A stretch of 46,863 bases of DNA from Pseudoalteromonas sp. BSi20652 (GTDB lineage: Bacteria > Pseudomonadota > Gammaproteobacteria > Enterobacterales > Alteromonadaceae). The notes under the pieces are model-generated. The model saw only the letters and a program-made list of their open reading frames with translations. It made no database searches and was not told the origin of the DNA. A program made the translations under genes and the position numbers. Numbering within the stretch: position 1 is the first letter of the stretch; each line of letters opens with the position of its first letter. Location: positions 1 through 46,863 of the forward strand of contig NZ_BADT01000073.1 in assembly GCF_000239855.1 (NCBI RefSeq). Reading direction: 5' to 3'. Shown piece by piece: positions 27,794 through 36,711 of this stretch.

Positions 27794-29277
27794 ATGAGCA
27801 AGCAAAAACAGCAAGGTAAAGCGAATGTTACTTGGGCAGCTTTTATAGTTGTTGTGTTAAGTATTATTGTAGGTAACGCAGTTTTAGCATTGAATACGAT
27901 TCAAGGTTTAACGCAAACCCAAAAGAGTTTAGACAATACTAATATGCTGACAACGGCAATTGAGCAAATTCATCTATCTGTAGTGCAAGCTGAGTCGGGT
28001 CAACGTGGTTACTTACTAACAGAAGAAGTTGATTATTTAACGCCTTATTATGATGCTATAGGACAAATTAAGGCGCAAACAGATCATGTTAAATCACTTC
28101 ATTCTGAAATAGAAGGTCAAGCAGAGCGTATTGCTCAGTTGTTAGCATTAGTTGATAGTAAAATTAAAGAGCTAAAAAAAACGGTTAATCTTGCGCTTGA
28201 TGATAAAGAGCGACGTGCGCTGTATGTATTAAATACACACAAGGGAAGGGAGCTCTATAAGCAAATTCGCGAGAGTGTTAATGAAATACAAGACCGTGAA
28301 TTGCTCTTTAAAGTGAGCCATTTTTCTAAGTTAGCTAAGATTAAAAACGAGGCTAAGATTACCTTTGCAATTACGGCAGTAACAAGTGCATTACTTATTA
28401 TTGGTATGTTTGTGGTGACCCGTCTAAATTTAAGAAATGCCGCACAGTATCGTTTTGAGCTTGAAAAACAAAACGAGAGTTTAGCAATCAAAGTTTCTGA
28501 GCGTACGCAAGAGCTGACTTTATACTCTGATGAGTTAAGTCGAAGTAATAGAGAGCTTGAAGAGTTTGCTTTTGTTGCAAGCCATGATTTACAAGAACCA
28601 CTTAGGAAAATTCAAGCATTTAGTGACCGTCTCGAAACAATGTTTAAAGATGATCTCGGTGAAAAAGGGATAGATTACATTGGGCGTATGAAAAATGCGG
28701 CGCAACGTATGTCTAACCTAATTAATGATTTACTAGAATTTTCGCGTATTACTACACGCGGTAAAGATTTTGATGATACAAATTTAAACGAAGTGGTAAC
28801 TGATATATTAAGTGATTTAGAAATTGCTATAAATGAATCAAATGCACAATTTGATGTCGAAGACCTCCCAATTATTCAAGCCGACAAAAGCCAAATGCAG
28901 CAACTTTTTTAAATTTGTTGTCGAACGCGGTTAAATTTAGGCGTCCAGATATAAGCCCTCATATAAAAATTAGCTATCAAAATGAAGACATTTTTAGTGA
29001 TGATCATAATGCACATTTAAGTTTTCAAGTTATTACAATAGAAGACAACGGTATTGGTTTTTCACAAGACTATGCCGATAAAATATTCGTACCGTTTCAA
29101 CGATTACATGGACGCTCCCAATATAAAGGCACCGGTATTGGCCTTTCTGTTTGTAGACGTATTGTAGAGCGTCACGGTGGAACAATTACAGCCCAGAGTA
29201 AAGACGGTGAAGGTGCAGCCTTCATCATAAAACTACCTGTGGAAGCTGCGCTTTTCACATTGCAAGGAGAGGCTTAA
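27794..29277 (+). CDS. CHASE3 sensor histidine kinase (one frameshift)
   Basis: A membrane sensor kinase: first helix (about 13-33), periplasmic CHASE3 domain (34-185), second helix (189-209), coiled coil, HisKA with H264 in ASHDLQEPLR, and a HATPase domain. The frame stops in a T-run (28905-28910, six T). One more T gives QQLFLNLLSNAVKF, the ATPase N-box, and joins the second part with IEDNGIGF, PFQRLHGRSQY and GTGIGLSVCRR into a 494-aa protein. The DLQEPLR H-box and RLHGR motif are typical of phytochrome-like kinases that pair with Rcp1-like regulators, and one starts at the very next base. The break is probably a base-count error or slippage. Confidence 0.85.
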
Positions 29278-29739
29278 ATGCCCTATTCAAAAGTAAAACC
29301 AATTACTATTTTAATGGCTGACGATGATGAAGATGATCGTTTGTTAACACAAGATGCCCTTGCCGAAAGTCGTGTGCTCAACGAACTTCATTTCGTTGAA
29401 GATGGTGTTGAGTTACTAGAATACCTAGAGCGTAGAGGGAAATTTGAAGATAAAGCGGTGTCGCCTCGACCAGGGTTAATATTACTCGATTTAAATATGC
29501 CAAGAATGGATGGTCGTGAAGCGCTTGAAGCTATAAAAGCAAACCCTAATTTAAAGGGGATTCCGGTTGTTATTTTAACTACGTCTAAGCAAGAAGAAGA
29601 TATGGTTAAAGGGTATAACTTAGGTGCTGCATCATACATAACAAAACCTGTGACGTTTGATGGCTTAGTCGATTTGATGAAAACGTTAGGCAAATATTGG
29701 GTAGAATTTGTAGAGCTACCAAGCACATTTAACGACTAA
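29278..29739 (+). CDS. Single-domain response regulator, Rcp1-like
   Basis: A 153-aa receiver-only protein. The acidic cluster DDDEDD lies at 15-20, the phosphoacceptor is D71 (LILLDLNMPRMDG), and the conserved lysine is K123 (ITKP). The extra loop after helix 2 (LEYLERRGKFED) and the C-terminal YWVEFVELP segment are typical of Rcp1-type regulators. The ATG directly follows the TAA of the CHASE3 kinase gene, so the two are translationally coupled and very likely a cognate pair. With no output domain it probably passes phosphate on or acts by protein contact. Confidence 0.93.
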   Translation: MPYSKVKPITILMADDDEDDRLLTQDALAESRVLNELHFVEDGVELLEYLERRGKFEDKAVSPRPGLILLDLNMPRMDGREALEAIKANPNLKGIPVVILTTSKQEEDMVKGYNLGAASYITKPVTFDGLVDLMKTLGKYWVEFVELPSTFND

Positions 29740-29749
29740 TGGAGATTTT

Positions 29750-31717
29750 ATGTTAGACAAAGTGACTCAGTTGCTGCTTGTAGAAGATGATGAAGATGAT
29801 TATATACTCACCTGTGACTATTTGGAGCAATTGGATTCACACACGTTTAACATTCAATGGATAAGCTCGCCAGAGCAGGCCATTGCAACGCTTAGCAAAA
29901 ATGAGCACGACATTTGTTTGCTTGATTACCGCTTGGGTGCATCTAATGGTTTAGATGTATTAAAAGAAGCGATTGCTAATGGCTTTAGCGGCCCCATAAT
30001 TATGCTTACCGGGCAGTCAAACGACGAGTTAGACTCGGCGGCGCTTGATGCTGGTGCAGTAGATTACCTAATAAAAACAGAAATGAGTTCGAGCCGCTTT
30101 GCGCGCGCTATTCGTTATGCTTTAGCGCGTAAAGATGTAGAAGGCGAGAGAGTAGAGCGTTTAAAAGCCGAAGCCGAAAATCGCTCAAAAGACCGCTTTT
30201 TAGCTCATTTGAGCCACGAATTACGTACCCCTTTATCGTCTATTTTAGGTTACACCGAACTATTAATGCAGAGCGACTTTAGTCAGCAAGCAGAAAATGA
30301 ATTGGGTGTTATTTATCGAAACGGTAAGCATTTATTGAGCCTGTTAAACGATGTGCTCGATTTATCTAAAATAGCGGCCGATAAACTAGAGCTGACCTTG
30401 AGCGAAGTTAACCTTGATAGCATGCTTGCCGACGTATACACGCTAATGCGCGTATCGGTGCTTGATAAGGGGCTCATGCTGCGCTTTGAATCTCACCAGC
30501 CATTACCTTTGGTTGCACGACTGGATGCAACAAGAGTTCGCCAAATTTTAATAAATCTAATAAACAATGCGGTTAAATTTACCGATAAAGGCGAAATTGT
30601 TGTTAATGCGTGGACGCAATGGGTTGATGATCGCGAAATGCTATTTTTTAGCATTAAAGATTCAGGTATGGGCATTGCCCCTGAAAAACAAGAACTCATA
30701 TTTAAGCCATTTGAACAAATAGCCGATGTAGAATCACGCTCAGTAGGTGGCGCAGGCTTAGGTTTGGCAATATGTGCTGAATTGTTAGCGCGTATGCACG
30801 GTGATATTAGTTTGCACTCTGAAATAGGCAAAGGTTCTACATTTACGATTTCTGTTTACCCGGGTGATATTAGCGAAGTAGAACGACAAGTACTTAATTT
30901 TAGTAGTGCCCCGCATCTACAAAATAAATCGGCTCCATGCAAAGTGCATGGACGAGTATTAGTAGTTGATGATTTACGTGATTTACGCATGCTAGTAGGG
31001 CACATGATCAGCTCTTGCGGTGCGCGCGTAGATTACGCCGAACATGGTCAGCAAGCACTTGAAAAAGTACGTATTGCAGATGCATATAAAGCGCCTTACG
31101 ATATTATTTTTATTGATATTCATATGCCTGTAATGGGCGGCAAGGAAGCGACCATTGAGCTTAGAAAAATGGGCTATAAAGGTCCAATAATCGCGCTTAC
31201 TGCCGCTACTATGAAAGGTATACATGAGGAGCTTGCTGCACTTGGTTTTAACGATGTAATACCAAAGCCTGTTGATAGCGCGGCTTTATATCAATGTTTG
31301 CAAGATTACTTGGTCGCGCCAGAGCATGCACCGCAAGCTAAAGATATAAATTGCAGTAAGGACTTAACCGAGAAAAAACAGCGTTTTTTACTTGTAGAAG
31401 ACGATCACGATGCAGCGCAAATTACGCAGCTACTTTTAGAAAGTTTAGGCGTTGAAACCGTCATTGCGTCTAGCTGCGCACAATGTTTGCAGATACTTAA
31501 TCACGACCAGCAATTTAATAAGGTATTGTTAGATATGCATTTACCCGATGGGCGTGGCACTGACTTGGGACAGCAAATTTATGAGCGATATCCAGAGCTA
31601 CGCTTGGTGATTGTAAGTGGGGCAGAGCCAGATCCTAGAGAAATAAAAGATTTAAATATTGACCGAGTTTTACTTAAACCTATTAATTTGAGCTTACTTG
31701 AAACGCTTATTAGCTAG
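29750..31717 (+). CDS. Hybrid kinase with REC-HisKA-HATPase-REC-REC layout
   Basis: A 655-aa cytoplasmic hybrid kinase with no membrane segment. In order: receiver 1 (D59, K109), HisKA with H156 in AHLSHELRTPL, HATPase with INNAVKF (271-277), the KDSGMGI and GGAGLGLAI boxes, receiver 2 (D456 in FIDIHMPVMGG, K506) and receiver 3 (D595 in LLDMHLPDG, K643). Input probably comes by phosphotransfer to receiver 1, for instance from the upstream CHASE3 kinase, rather than from a ligand. It starts 10 bp after the Rcp1-like gene. The TAG stop falls exactly where the dispersed element begins. Confidence 0.94.
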   Translation: MLDKVTQLLLVEDDEDDYILTCDYLEQLDSHTFNIQWISSPEQAIATLSKNEHDICLLDYRLGASNGLDVLKEAIANGFSGPIIMLTGQSNDELDSAALDAGAVDYLIKTEMSSSRFARAIRYALARKDVEGERVERLKAEAENRSKDRFLAHLSHELRTPLSSILGYTELLMQSDFSQQAENELGVIYRNGKHLLSLLNDVLDLSKIAADKLELTLSEVNLDSMLADVYTLMRVSVLDKGLMLRFESHQPLPLVARLDATRVRQILINLINNAVKFTDKGEIVVNAWTQWVDDREMLFFSIKDSGMGIAPEKQELIFKPFEQIADVESRSVGGAGLGLAICAELLARMHGDISLHSEIGKGSTFTISVYPGDISEVERQVLNFSSAPHLQNKSAPCKVHGRVLVVDDLRDLRMLVGHMISSCGARVDYAEHGQQALEKVRIADAYKAPYDIIFIDIHMPVMGGKEATIELRKMGYKGPIIALTAATMKGIHEELAALGFNDVIPKPVDSAALYQCLQDYLVAPEHAPQAKDINCSKDLTEKKQRFLLVEDDHDAAQITQLLLESLGVETVIASSCAQCLQILNHDQQFNKVLLDMHLPDGRGTDLGQQIYERYPELRLVIVSGAEPDPREIKDLNIDRVLLKPINLSLLETLIS

Positions 31718-31980
31718 GGCCTGTTTATCTTTCGAGGTTAAATTTGCAGCAGTATGTTTGGTATTTAGGCAAGGCAGAGCCTGTGTAGTGTGGTTATTCC
31801 CCATAAATAGGCGATAACGTAGCACAAATGCCAAACATGCGCTGCCCGAAGGGTTCTGCCCAGGGGCTATTTACTCTTTGTTGCTCGGTTTTTACTTAGC
31901 CCACTAGGCTACAAACCTCGTGCCGCGATTAAATAGCCCCTAGATTGAACAAATTTTAATCCTGAAAGGTCAACAGGTCC
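31717..31980 (+). repeat. Dispersed inverted-repeat element, fullest copy B (MITE-like)
   Basis: A 264-bp non-coding element. Its ends are imperfect inverted repeats: GGGCCTGTTTATCTTTC at the left, and GGACCTGTTGACCTTTC read inward from the right, each followed by TTAAATTTG-like sequence. Inside are two hairpins: 31754-31766 with 31826-31838, and 31863-31874 (GGGGCTATTTA core) with 31930-31941. There is no ORF. Sequence related to it occurs at 8175-8330 and at the right edge. I see no unambiguous target duplication. The layout suggests a MITE mobilised by a transposase encoded elsewhere, but this is inference. Confidence 0.75.
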
Positions 31981-32001
31981 AATAACTGAGACATTATTTA
32001 T

Positions 32002-32622
32002 ATGCATTCAATAAAGTTAGTATCGGAAGAATTAACACCATCAAAAGTAGTCTGTGTTGGTCGAAACTATACCGCGCACATTGCAGAGCTAAATAACGAA
32101 ACGCCAGATCAAATGGTTTTATTTAACAAACCAAATAGCGCACTTACTAATACGTTATTTGCAGCTCACAACGGCGATACGCTGCATTATGAAACCGAGC
32201 TATGTTTTGTAGTTAAAAATAAAAAATTTGTAGGTGTTGGGCTCGGCCTTGATTTAACTAAGCGTACTGTGCAAAGTAAATTAAAAAATAAAGGGCTTCC
32301 ATGGGAGCGCGCTAAAGCGTTCGACGGCTCTGTTATTTTAACTGATTTTGTAGCGATGACCGATGCAATGAAGCACTTTACGTTTGAACTTAAAATTAAT
32401 AATGAAGTAGTTCAGCAAGGCGATACTCACTTTATGCTGCATAACCCTGACTCGATTTTACAAGAAATTAGTGAATTTATGAGCTTAGAAGATGGTGACG
32501 TAGTAATGACAGGCACACCGTCGGGCGTAGGTGAGGTAACAGCTAAAAGTATTTTTGCTGTCGCACTTTATGCTAACGATCAGTGCTTGCTTGAGCGTCA
32601 GTGGCAAGTAAGTAAAAATTAA
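32002..32622 (+). CDS. Fumarylacetoacetate hydrolase (FAH) family protein
   Basis: A 206-aa cytoplasmic enzyme of the FAH superfamily, which includes acylpyruvases and oxaloacetate decarboxylases. VVCVGRNYTAH, MVLFNKPNSAL, a metal-binding ETELCFVV segment and VVMTGTPSGVGEV are family hallmarks. Length matches the short YcgM-like branch. Element copy B ends 21 bp before the ATG, so the native promoter may lie within or beyond the repeat. The 3' end overlaps the convergent gene by 50 bp. Confidence 0.87.
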   Translation: MHSIKLVSEELTPSKVVCVGRNYTAHIAELNNETPDQMVLFNKPNSALTNTLFAAHNGDTLHYETELCFVVKNKKFVGVGLGLDLTKRTVQSKLKNKGLPWERAKAFDGSVILTDFVAMTDAMKHFTFELKINNEVVQQGDTHFMLHNPDSILQEISEFMSLEDGDVVMTGTPSGVGEVTAKSIFAVALYANDQCLLERQWQVSKN

Positions 32623-33496
32623 TAACTTGCTGTTGGTAGTGTTTATCGAAGTCGGCAAAGGTAGTTTTAAGCCAATTATGCTGACTTTGTTGGTACTCAG
32701 GCGATTGTAGTACATTATTTTTTAGTGCGCGGTTAATTTTTTTAAGCGCTTGCTGTGCAAAATTATTAGGTGCGTTAGCCGCACAACCTATTGCCCCACG
32801 TATAAATTGCTCATTATTTCCTGCAATTGGCACACTGACTATATTTGTAAACTTTTCTTGTTGATTAAAATAATCGGCCATAAATGGGTAATCAATTGAG
32901 TAGTCTAAAAAGCCATGGTTTAAACGCGCTATAACAGCCTGACTTTCATTTTCGCTGCTCCAACTTAGTGATGAATCAGTGTCTCTTTTTATATTATCGA
33001 TAATTGTATTAATTTTAGTTGTAAATTTACGTGCAGCCGCTTGCCCGTATACGTATTGCGGGTCGGTTAATAAATTAATAAGGTGAATAGGCGAGCCGTG
33101 CTTTTTCTCTATTTGCGGTTTTAGCTCTTTAGTCGTGATAATTGAAAACGGTGGATATACCGTTGTTGGGTTTGAGTAGCTGAGTAATTGGTTATTGTGT
33201 TTTTTATAAATAACACATGGAAAACATACGTTTTTTCCTTCACTTAAATATTTATTTATACGCTGCTGAGGTACAATTAAGCGAGTATGTTTTACATCAG
33301 TAATAGTGCTAATTAGTTGTTCAGTTAAGTTATCGCACAGGCCGCCCTGTGGCGCATTTTCGCTTTTGCTTATGTGAAATGGAGGTGTATAACTTTGCAG
33401 CCAAGTAATTTCTTCTATAGGTTGCACTTTCTGCTCACTGGCATATGTGTTAAATACAGCTAATAGGCAAAATGCATAGTATCTGTTTTTCAGCAT
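32573..33496 (-). CDS. Periplasmic TIGR02285-like protein
   Basis: A 307-aa exported protein (signal peptide about 1-19, ending TYA) with a periplasmic-binding-protein-like pattern: EEITWLQSYTPPFHI, GGLCDNLTEQL, then QQRINKYLSEGKNVCFPCVI. It resembles the TIGR02285 family of unknown function. There are two cysteines in the NVCFPC motif and others at GGLCDN and GCAAN, which may form disulphides. Its last 50 bp overlap the tail of the FAH gene on the opposite strand. No transporter genes are adjacent. Confidence 0.72.
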   Translation of the reverse strand: MLKNRYYAFCLLAVFNTYASEQKVQPIEEITWLQSYTPPFHISKSENAPQGGLCDNLTEQLISTITDVKHTRLIVPQQRINKYLSEGKNVCFPCVIYKKHNNQLLSYSNPTTVYPPFSIITTKELKPQIEKKHGSPIHLINLLTDPQYVYGQAAARKFTTKINTIIDNIKRDTDSSLSWSSENESQAVIARLNHGFLDYSIDYPFMADYFNQQEKFTNIVSVPIAGNNEQFIRGAIGCAANAPNNFAQQALKKINRALKNNVLQSPEYQQSQHNWLKTTFADFDKHYQQQVINFYLLATDAQASTDR

Positions 33497-33566
33497 TGAT
33501 AAGTATTCGTTGAATTGATAACAGGAATTTAAAGTATAGTATTGGTTGTAGTAGGGTCAATATTTT

Positions 33567-33602
33567 AGTTAAAAGCAGCCTTATTTAAGGGTGCTTTTAA
33601 CT
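33567..33602 (-). terminator. Hairpin downstream of the aldo/keto reductase
   Basis: An 11-bp stem (33567-33577 with 33592-33602) with an inner CCTT/AAGG pair lies 10 bp after the minus-strand gene. The stem is A/T-rich, but no clear U-tract follows on the minus strand, so termination is uncertain. Confidence 0.5.
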
Positions 33603-33611
33603 GGTACATGC

Positions 33612-34664
33612 TTAATAAGGCATTGGGTAACTTTTAAAAATAGTGTTTATATCAGCTAAAATTTCGTCACTTAACGTTAGGTTAAACGCATCAATATCTT
33701 CTTTTAATTGGGCTATGCTTGTTGCACCAATAATTGAAGAGGTTACTCCATCTACTTGGTTACACCATGCTAGTGCTAGTTGTGCTGGAGTAATATTGTT
33801 TGCATTAGCCAGTTCAACATACTGCTTAGTAGCTTGCTCTGCATTAGGTGTATCTCTAAAAATACCGTTGCGCTGCATAAAGGTCCAACGAGAACCTTCT
33901 GGGCGAGCGCCGTTTAAGTATTTACCTGTTAACAAACCAGCAGCTAAAGGCGACCACGGTAAGTAGGCAATATCTTCGTGTACACATTGTTCTATTAAAT
34001 ACGGCCAATCTTTAGCATGCGCAAGGCTAAACTCATTTTGAATAGATACCATACGCGGTAAGTTATGCTCTTTGGCTAAACTTAAAAACTGGCTTATACC
34101 CCAAGGTGTGTCGTCAGATAAGCCGCAGTGCTTAATTTTACCTGCTTTAACACATTCATTAAGGCCTTCTAGAATATCAAGCATACTGGCTTGCTGCTCT
34201 TGTGTATTTACGTCGGTAAATTTAAGTGTACCAGGCCACTGTCTGCCAAAATGTGGCGTAGAGCGGTTTGGCCAATGCAGCTGGTATAAATCAATGTAGT
34301 CGGTTTGAAGGCGCTTAAGCGAGCCATCCACGGCTTCTACTACTGTTTGGCGAGTAATATTGCCGCCATCGCGTACCCACGACAACCCATTTCCTGCAAT
34401 TTTAGTAGCAAGTACGATATCGCTGCGTCTTTGCTGATTACGCGATAGCCAGTTACCAATAATTTCCTCTGTTTTACCATAGGTATCTGGAGATGGAGGC
34501 ACAGCATACATTTCGGCTGTATCAATAAAGTTTACGCCTTGCTCAAGTGCATAGCTTATTTGCTCATCAGCATCGCTTTGAGTATTTTGTTTACCCCAAG
34601 TCATACTGCCTAAACATGCTCTTGAAACGTTAATACCACTGCTGCCAAGTGGGCTGTATTGCAT
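33612..34664 (-). CDS. tas: Aldo/keto reductase, Tas-like
   Basis: A 350-aa NADPH-dependent oxidoreductase close to E. coli Tas in length and motifs: LGSMTWGKQN, FIDTAEMYAVPP (catalytic Asp and Tyr), VLATKIAG (Lys), YQLHWPNR (His), LTGKYLNGARP and SIIGATS. In E. coli, Tas was found as a suppressor of tyrosine auxotrophy, but the physiological substrate is unclear. It starts 9 bp after the thioesterase gene on the same strand, so the two form a unit. Confidence 0.88.
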   Translation of the reverse strand: MQYSPLGSSGINVSRACLGSMTWGKQNTQSDADEQISYALEQGVNFIDTAEMYAVPPSPDTYGKTEEIIGNWLSRNQQRRSDIVLATKIAGNGLSWVRDGGNITRQTVVEAVDGSLKRLQTDYIDLYQLHWPNRSTPHFGRQWPGTLKFTDVNTQEQQASMLDILEGLNECVKAGKIKHCGLSDDTPWGISQFLSLAKEHNLPRMVSIQNEFSLAHAKDWPYLIEQCVHEDIAYLPWSPLAAGLLTGKYLNGARPEGSRWTFMQRNGIFRDTPNAEQATKQYVELANANNITPAQLALAWCNQVDGVTSSIIGATSIAQLKEDIDAFNLTLSDEILADINTIFKSYPMPY

Positions 34665-34673
34665 GAGAATTCC

Positions 34674-35108
34674 TTATTGTTCGTCTTGAGAGTAGCTAAC
34701 TAACGCTGATAAAAGAGGCTCTGCAATTAGTGCTTTTTGGCCTGTTTCAAAATCAAACATAACCACTTTTGAAGTGCCTGTTGTTGTTATAGCGTTTTGT
34801 GCGTGACTAAATACGGTGTAATTCATAACAAATCGGTCTGTTTTTATATCGGAAATAGTAACACCGACTGTAAGCGTATCTGGGAACGTTACTGGGCGTT
34901 TGTAGCGAATGTTATTTTCGCTTATTACCGGACCCACGCCAGTAGGGCTTATTGTGTCGAACAGATTTATTTTATTTAAAAAGTCGATTCGGGCTATTTC
35001 AAAGTAACGTAAATATACTACATTGTTCACGTGTTGTAGTGCGTCCATATCAGCCCATGCTACGGTGATGTCGGTATGAATGAGGTGCTGATCTTTAAAC
35101 GTTTGCAT
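34674..35108 (-). CDS. Acyl-CoA thioesterase, 4HBT hotdog family
   Basis: A 144-aa single hotdog-fold protein. The catalytic segment WADMDALQHVNNVVYLRYFE, followed by IARIDFL, is typical of YbgC/4-hydroxybenzoyl-CoA-type thioesterases, with an Asp as the likely catalytic residue. The NNIRYKRPV segment lines the CoA site in the family. It is followed after 9 bp by the Tas-like gene. The acyl substrate is not predictable. Confidence 0.88.
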   Translation of the reverse strand: MQTFKDQHLIHTDITVAWADMDALQHVNNVVYLRYFEIARIDFLNKINLFDTISPTGVGPVISENNIRYKRPVTFPDTLTVGVTISDIKTDRFVMNYTVFSHAQNAITTTGTSKVVMFDFETGQKALIAEPLLSALVSYSQDEQ

Positions 35109-35276
35109 TATTAGCCCTTAATTTTAAAACACTTAGATTATCAATATGGGGTTATGAGCTCAAGGTAATTAATTCCATGTTTTTTATAAGATGATTGTAC
35201 CGAATTAATTTTAGGTCTACAGTTAGCAAACACAGAAAAAATACACATGACAAACACACACACACAAGAGGTACAC

Positions 35277-35453
35277 ATGCAGAATATAATTAATTGGCTT
35301 TTAGCTTGTCTGGTTTTTATAGCCTCTTTTACCTGTTACGCAATGGGTAATGAGTCTGGCGCTATAATATTAATTTTAGCGGGATTTTTCTTTGAGGTTA
35401 TTTTCTGGCTTCGAAGTTGTAAAGAGTCAGGAGAGAATAAACGCTTTTTTTAA
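35277..35453 (+). CDS. Small two-helix membrane protein
   Basis: A 58-aa protein with two hydrophobic helices (about 4-23 and 28-47) and a charged C-terminal tail (KESGENKR). ATG at 35277 follows a clear AAGAGG site. An in-frame ATG at 35247 lies upstream but would add a CA-repeat-encoded hydrophilic stretch (THTQEVH) and lacks a site. I do not recognise the family. It lies between the thioesterase and dinB, transcribed away from the former. Confidence 0.6.
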   Translation: MQNIINWLLACLVFIASFTCYAMGNESGAIILILAGFFFEVIFWLRSCKESGENKRFF

Positions 35454-35486
35454 TAGTTAACTAAGCTTGCTTATCACAACCGATTC

Positions 35487-35513
35487 TATAATAATAACTG
35501 TATAAATAAACAG
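35487..35513 (+). promoter_or_regulatory. dinB promoter with LexA (SOS) box
   Basis: A 16-bp CTG-N10-CAG site, CTGTATAAATAAACAG (35498-35513), matches the LexA operator consensus closely. A TATAAT (-10) at 35487-35492 lies immediately before it, so LexA bound here would cover the transcription start. The box ends 11 bp before the dinB reading frame. Confidence 0.85.
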
Positions 35514-35524
35514 TTTTAATTGCA

Positions 35525-36580
35525 GTGATGAAAAAGTTTATTCACATAGACATGGATTGCTTTTACGCAGCGGTAGAAATGCGGGATAACCCAAAACTTG
35601 CACATTTACCGCTTGCGATTGGAGGCAATAGCCGACGAGGCGTGCTCTCAACCGCTAACTATATAGCTAGAGAGTATGGCGTGCGCTCGGCTATGTCGAA
35701 CTATCATGCTAAACAATTGTGCCCTGATTTAGTTATTGTACCTGGGCGTATGTCTGTTTATAAAGAAGCTTCAAATCAAATACGCGAAGTATTTAACAGC
35801 TATACAGACTTAATAGAGCCTCTTTCCCTTGACGAAGCCTACCTTGATGTAACTAATAGCAATATTTGTAAAGGCAGTGCCACGCTTATTGCACAACAAA
35901 TAAGAGCTGATATTTTTAATGCAACGGGACTCACTGCATCAGCAGGAATTGCGCCTATAAAGTTTATTGCCAAAATAGCCAGTGACGAAAATAAGCCCAA
36001 TGGGCAATTTGTAGTATTACCTAATGAGGTCGATGATTTTTTAGCACAATTACCTCTGGGTAAAATTCCGGGTGTGGGTAAAGTAACGCTCGAAAAACTC
36101 AATTTAAAAGGCTTATATACAGGTAAAGATGTACGTGAAAAAGGCGTAAATTGGATGCAGCAACATGTGGGTAATTTTGGTGTGTCGCTTTACCAAAAGT
36201 GTGCAGGTGAATATGTTGGTAAAGTATCAACAGATCGCATCAGAAAGTCGCTGAGTGTTGAGCATACTTACGAATACAATAAAACAAGTTTGCAAGAGTG
36301 CCTAGATGAGCTGCCAAAGTTATTAGACGAATTAGTTTTAAGACTTAATAAACAGCAATTACAAAACCGGATTAATAAACTGAGCGTTAAAGTTAAATTT
36401 GCTAATTTTATAGTGACCTCAGCCGATCAGGCATACCACCAATTAAATACCGAGGTTTTTGCACAACTACTTACTAAAGCTTATCAGCGAGGTGTATCGC
36501 AACCGGTCAGGCTTTTAGGTATTGGGGTGGGTATTAAAAACCAACCAGATCAAAATTTCCAACTTAGTATTCTCGATTAA
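35525..36580 (+). CDS. dinB: DNA polymerase IV (Y-family)
   Basis: An error-prone translesion polymerase of the SOS response, 351 aa and close to E. coli DinB. Catalytic acidic residues lie in IHIDMDCFYAAVEM and LSLDEAYLDVT. The YREYGVRSAM-like segment (here AREYGVRSAM), TASAGIAPIKFIAKIASD and the helix-hairpin-helix IPGVGKVT are conserved. The little-finger domain follows, and the C-terminus ends QLSILD, a likely beta-clamp-binding tail. GTG at 35525 and ATG at 35528 are both possible starts. The adjacent LexA box implies damage-induced expression. Confidence 0.96.
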   Translation: MMKKFIHIDMDCFYAAVEMRDNPKLAHLPLAIGGNSRRGVLSTANYIAREYGVRSAMSNYHAKQLCPDLVIVPGRMSVYKEASNQIREVFNSYTDLIEPLSLDEAYLDVTNSNICKGSATLIAQQIRADIFNATGLTASAGIAPIKFIAKIASDENKPNGQFVVLPNEVDDFLAQLPLGKIPGVGKVTLEKLNLKGLYTGKDVREKGVNWMQQHVGNFGVSLYQKCAGEYVGKVSTDRIRKSLSVEHTYEYNKTSLQECLDELPKLLDELVLRLNKQQLQNRINKLSVKVKFANFIVTSADQAYHQLNTEVFAQLLTKAYQRGVSQPVRLLGIGVGIKNQPDQNFQLSILD

Positions 36581-36711
36581 GACTGTAAAGTCTGTAACCA
36601 CAAGTTGCCATTAAACAACCAATTAAACTAAACACTTATTCCTGCTTGCTGGTCTTCAATATTCAAATCGACGATAATAGGGGCTTATGTTTTTTAACAG
36701 GACCTTTATTT

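Noticed and set aside
30493-30831. Minus-strand ORF antisense to the hybrid kinase
   Set aside because: The plus-strand frame carries kinase motifs throughout; the antisense product has none.
31700-31995. Target-site duplication of the dispersed element (CTAG or TA)
   Set aside because: The left flank shows CTAG, but the right flank reads AATAACT; no unambiguous duplication is visible.
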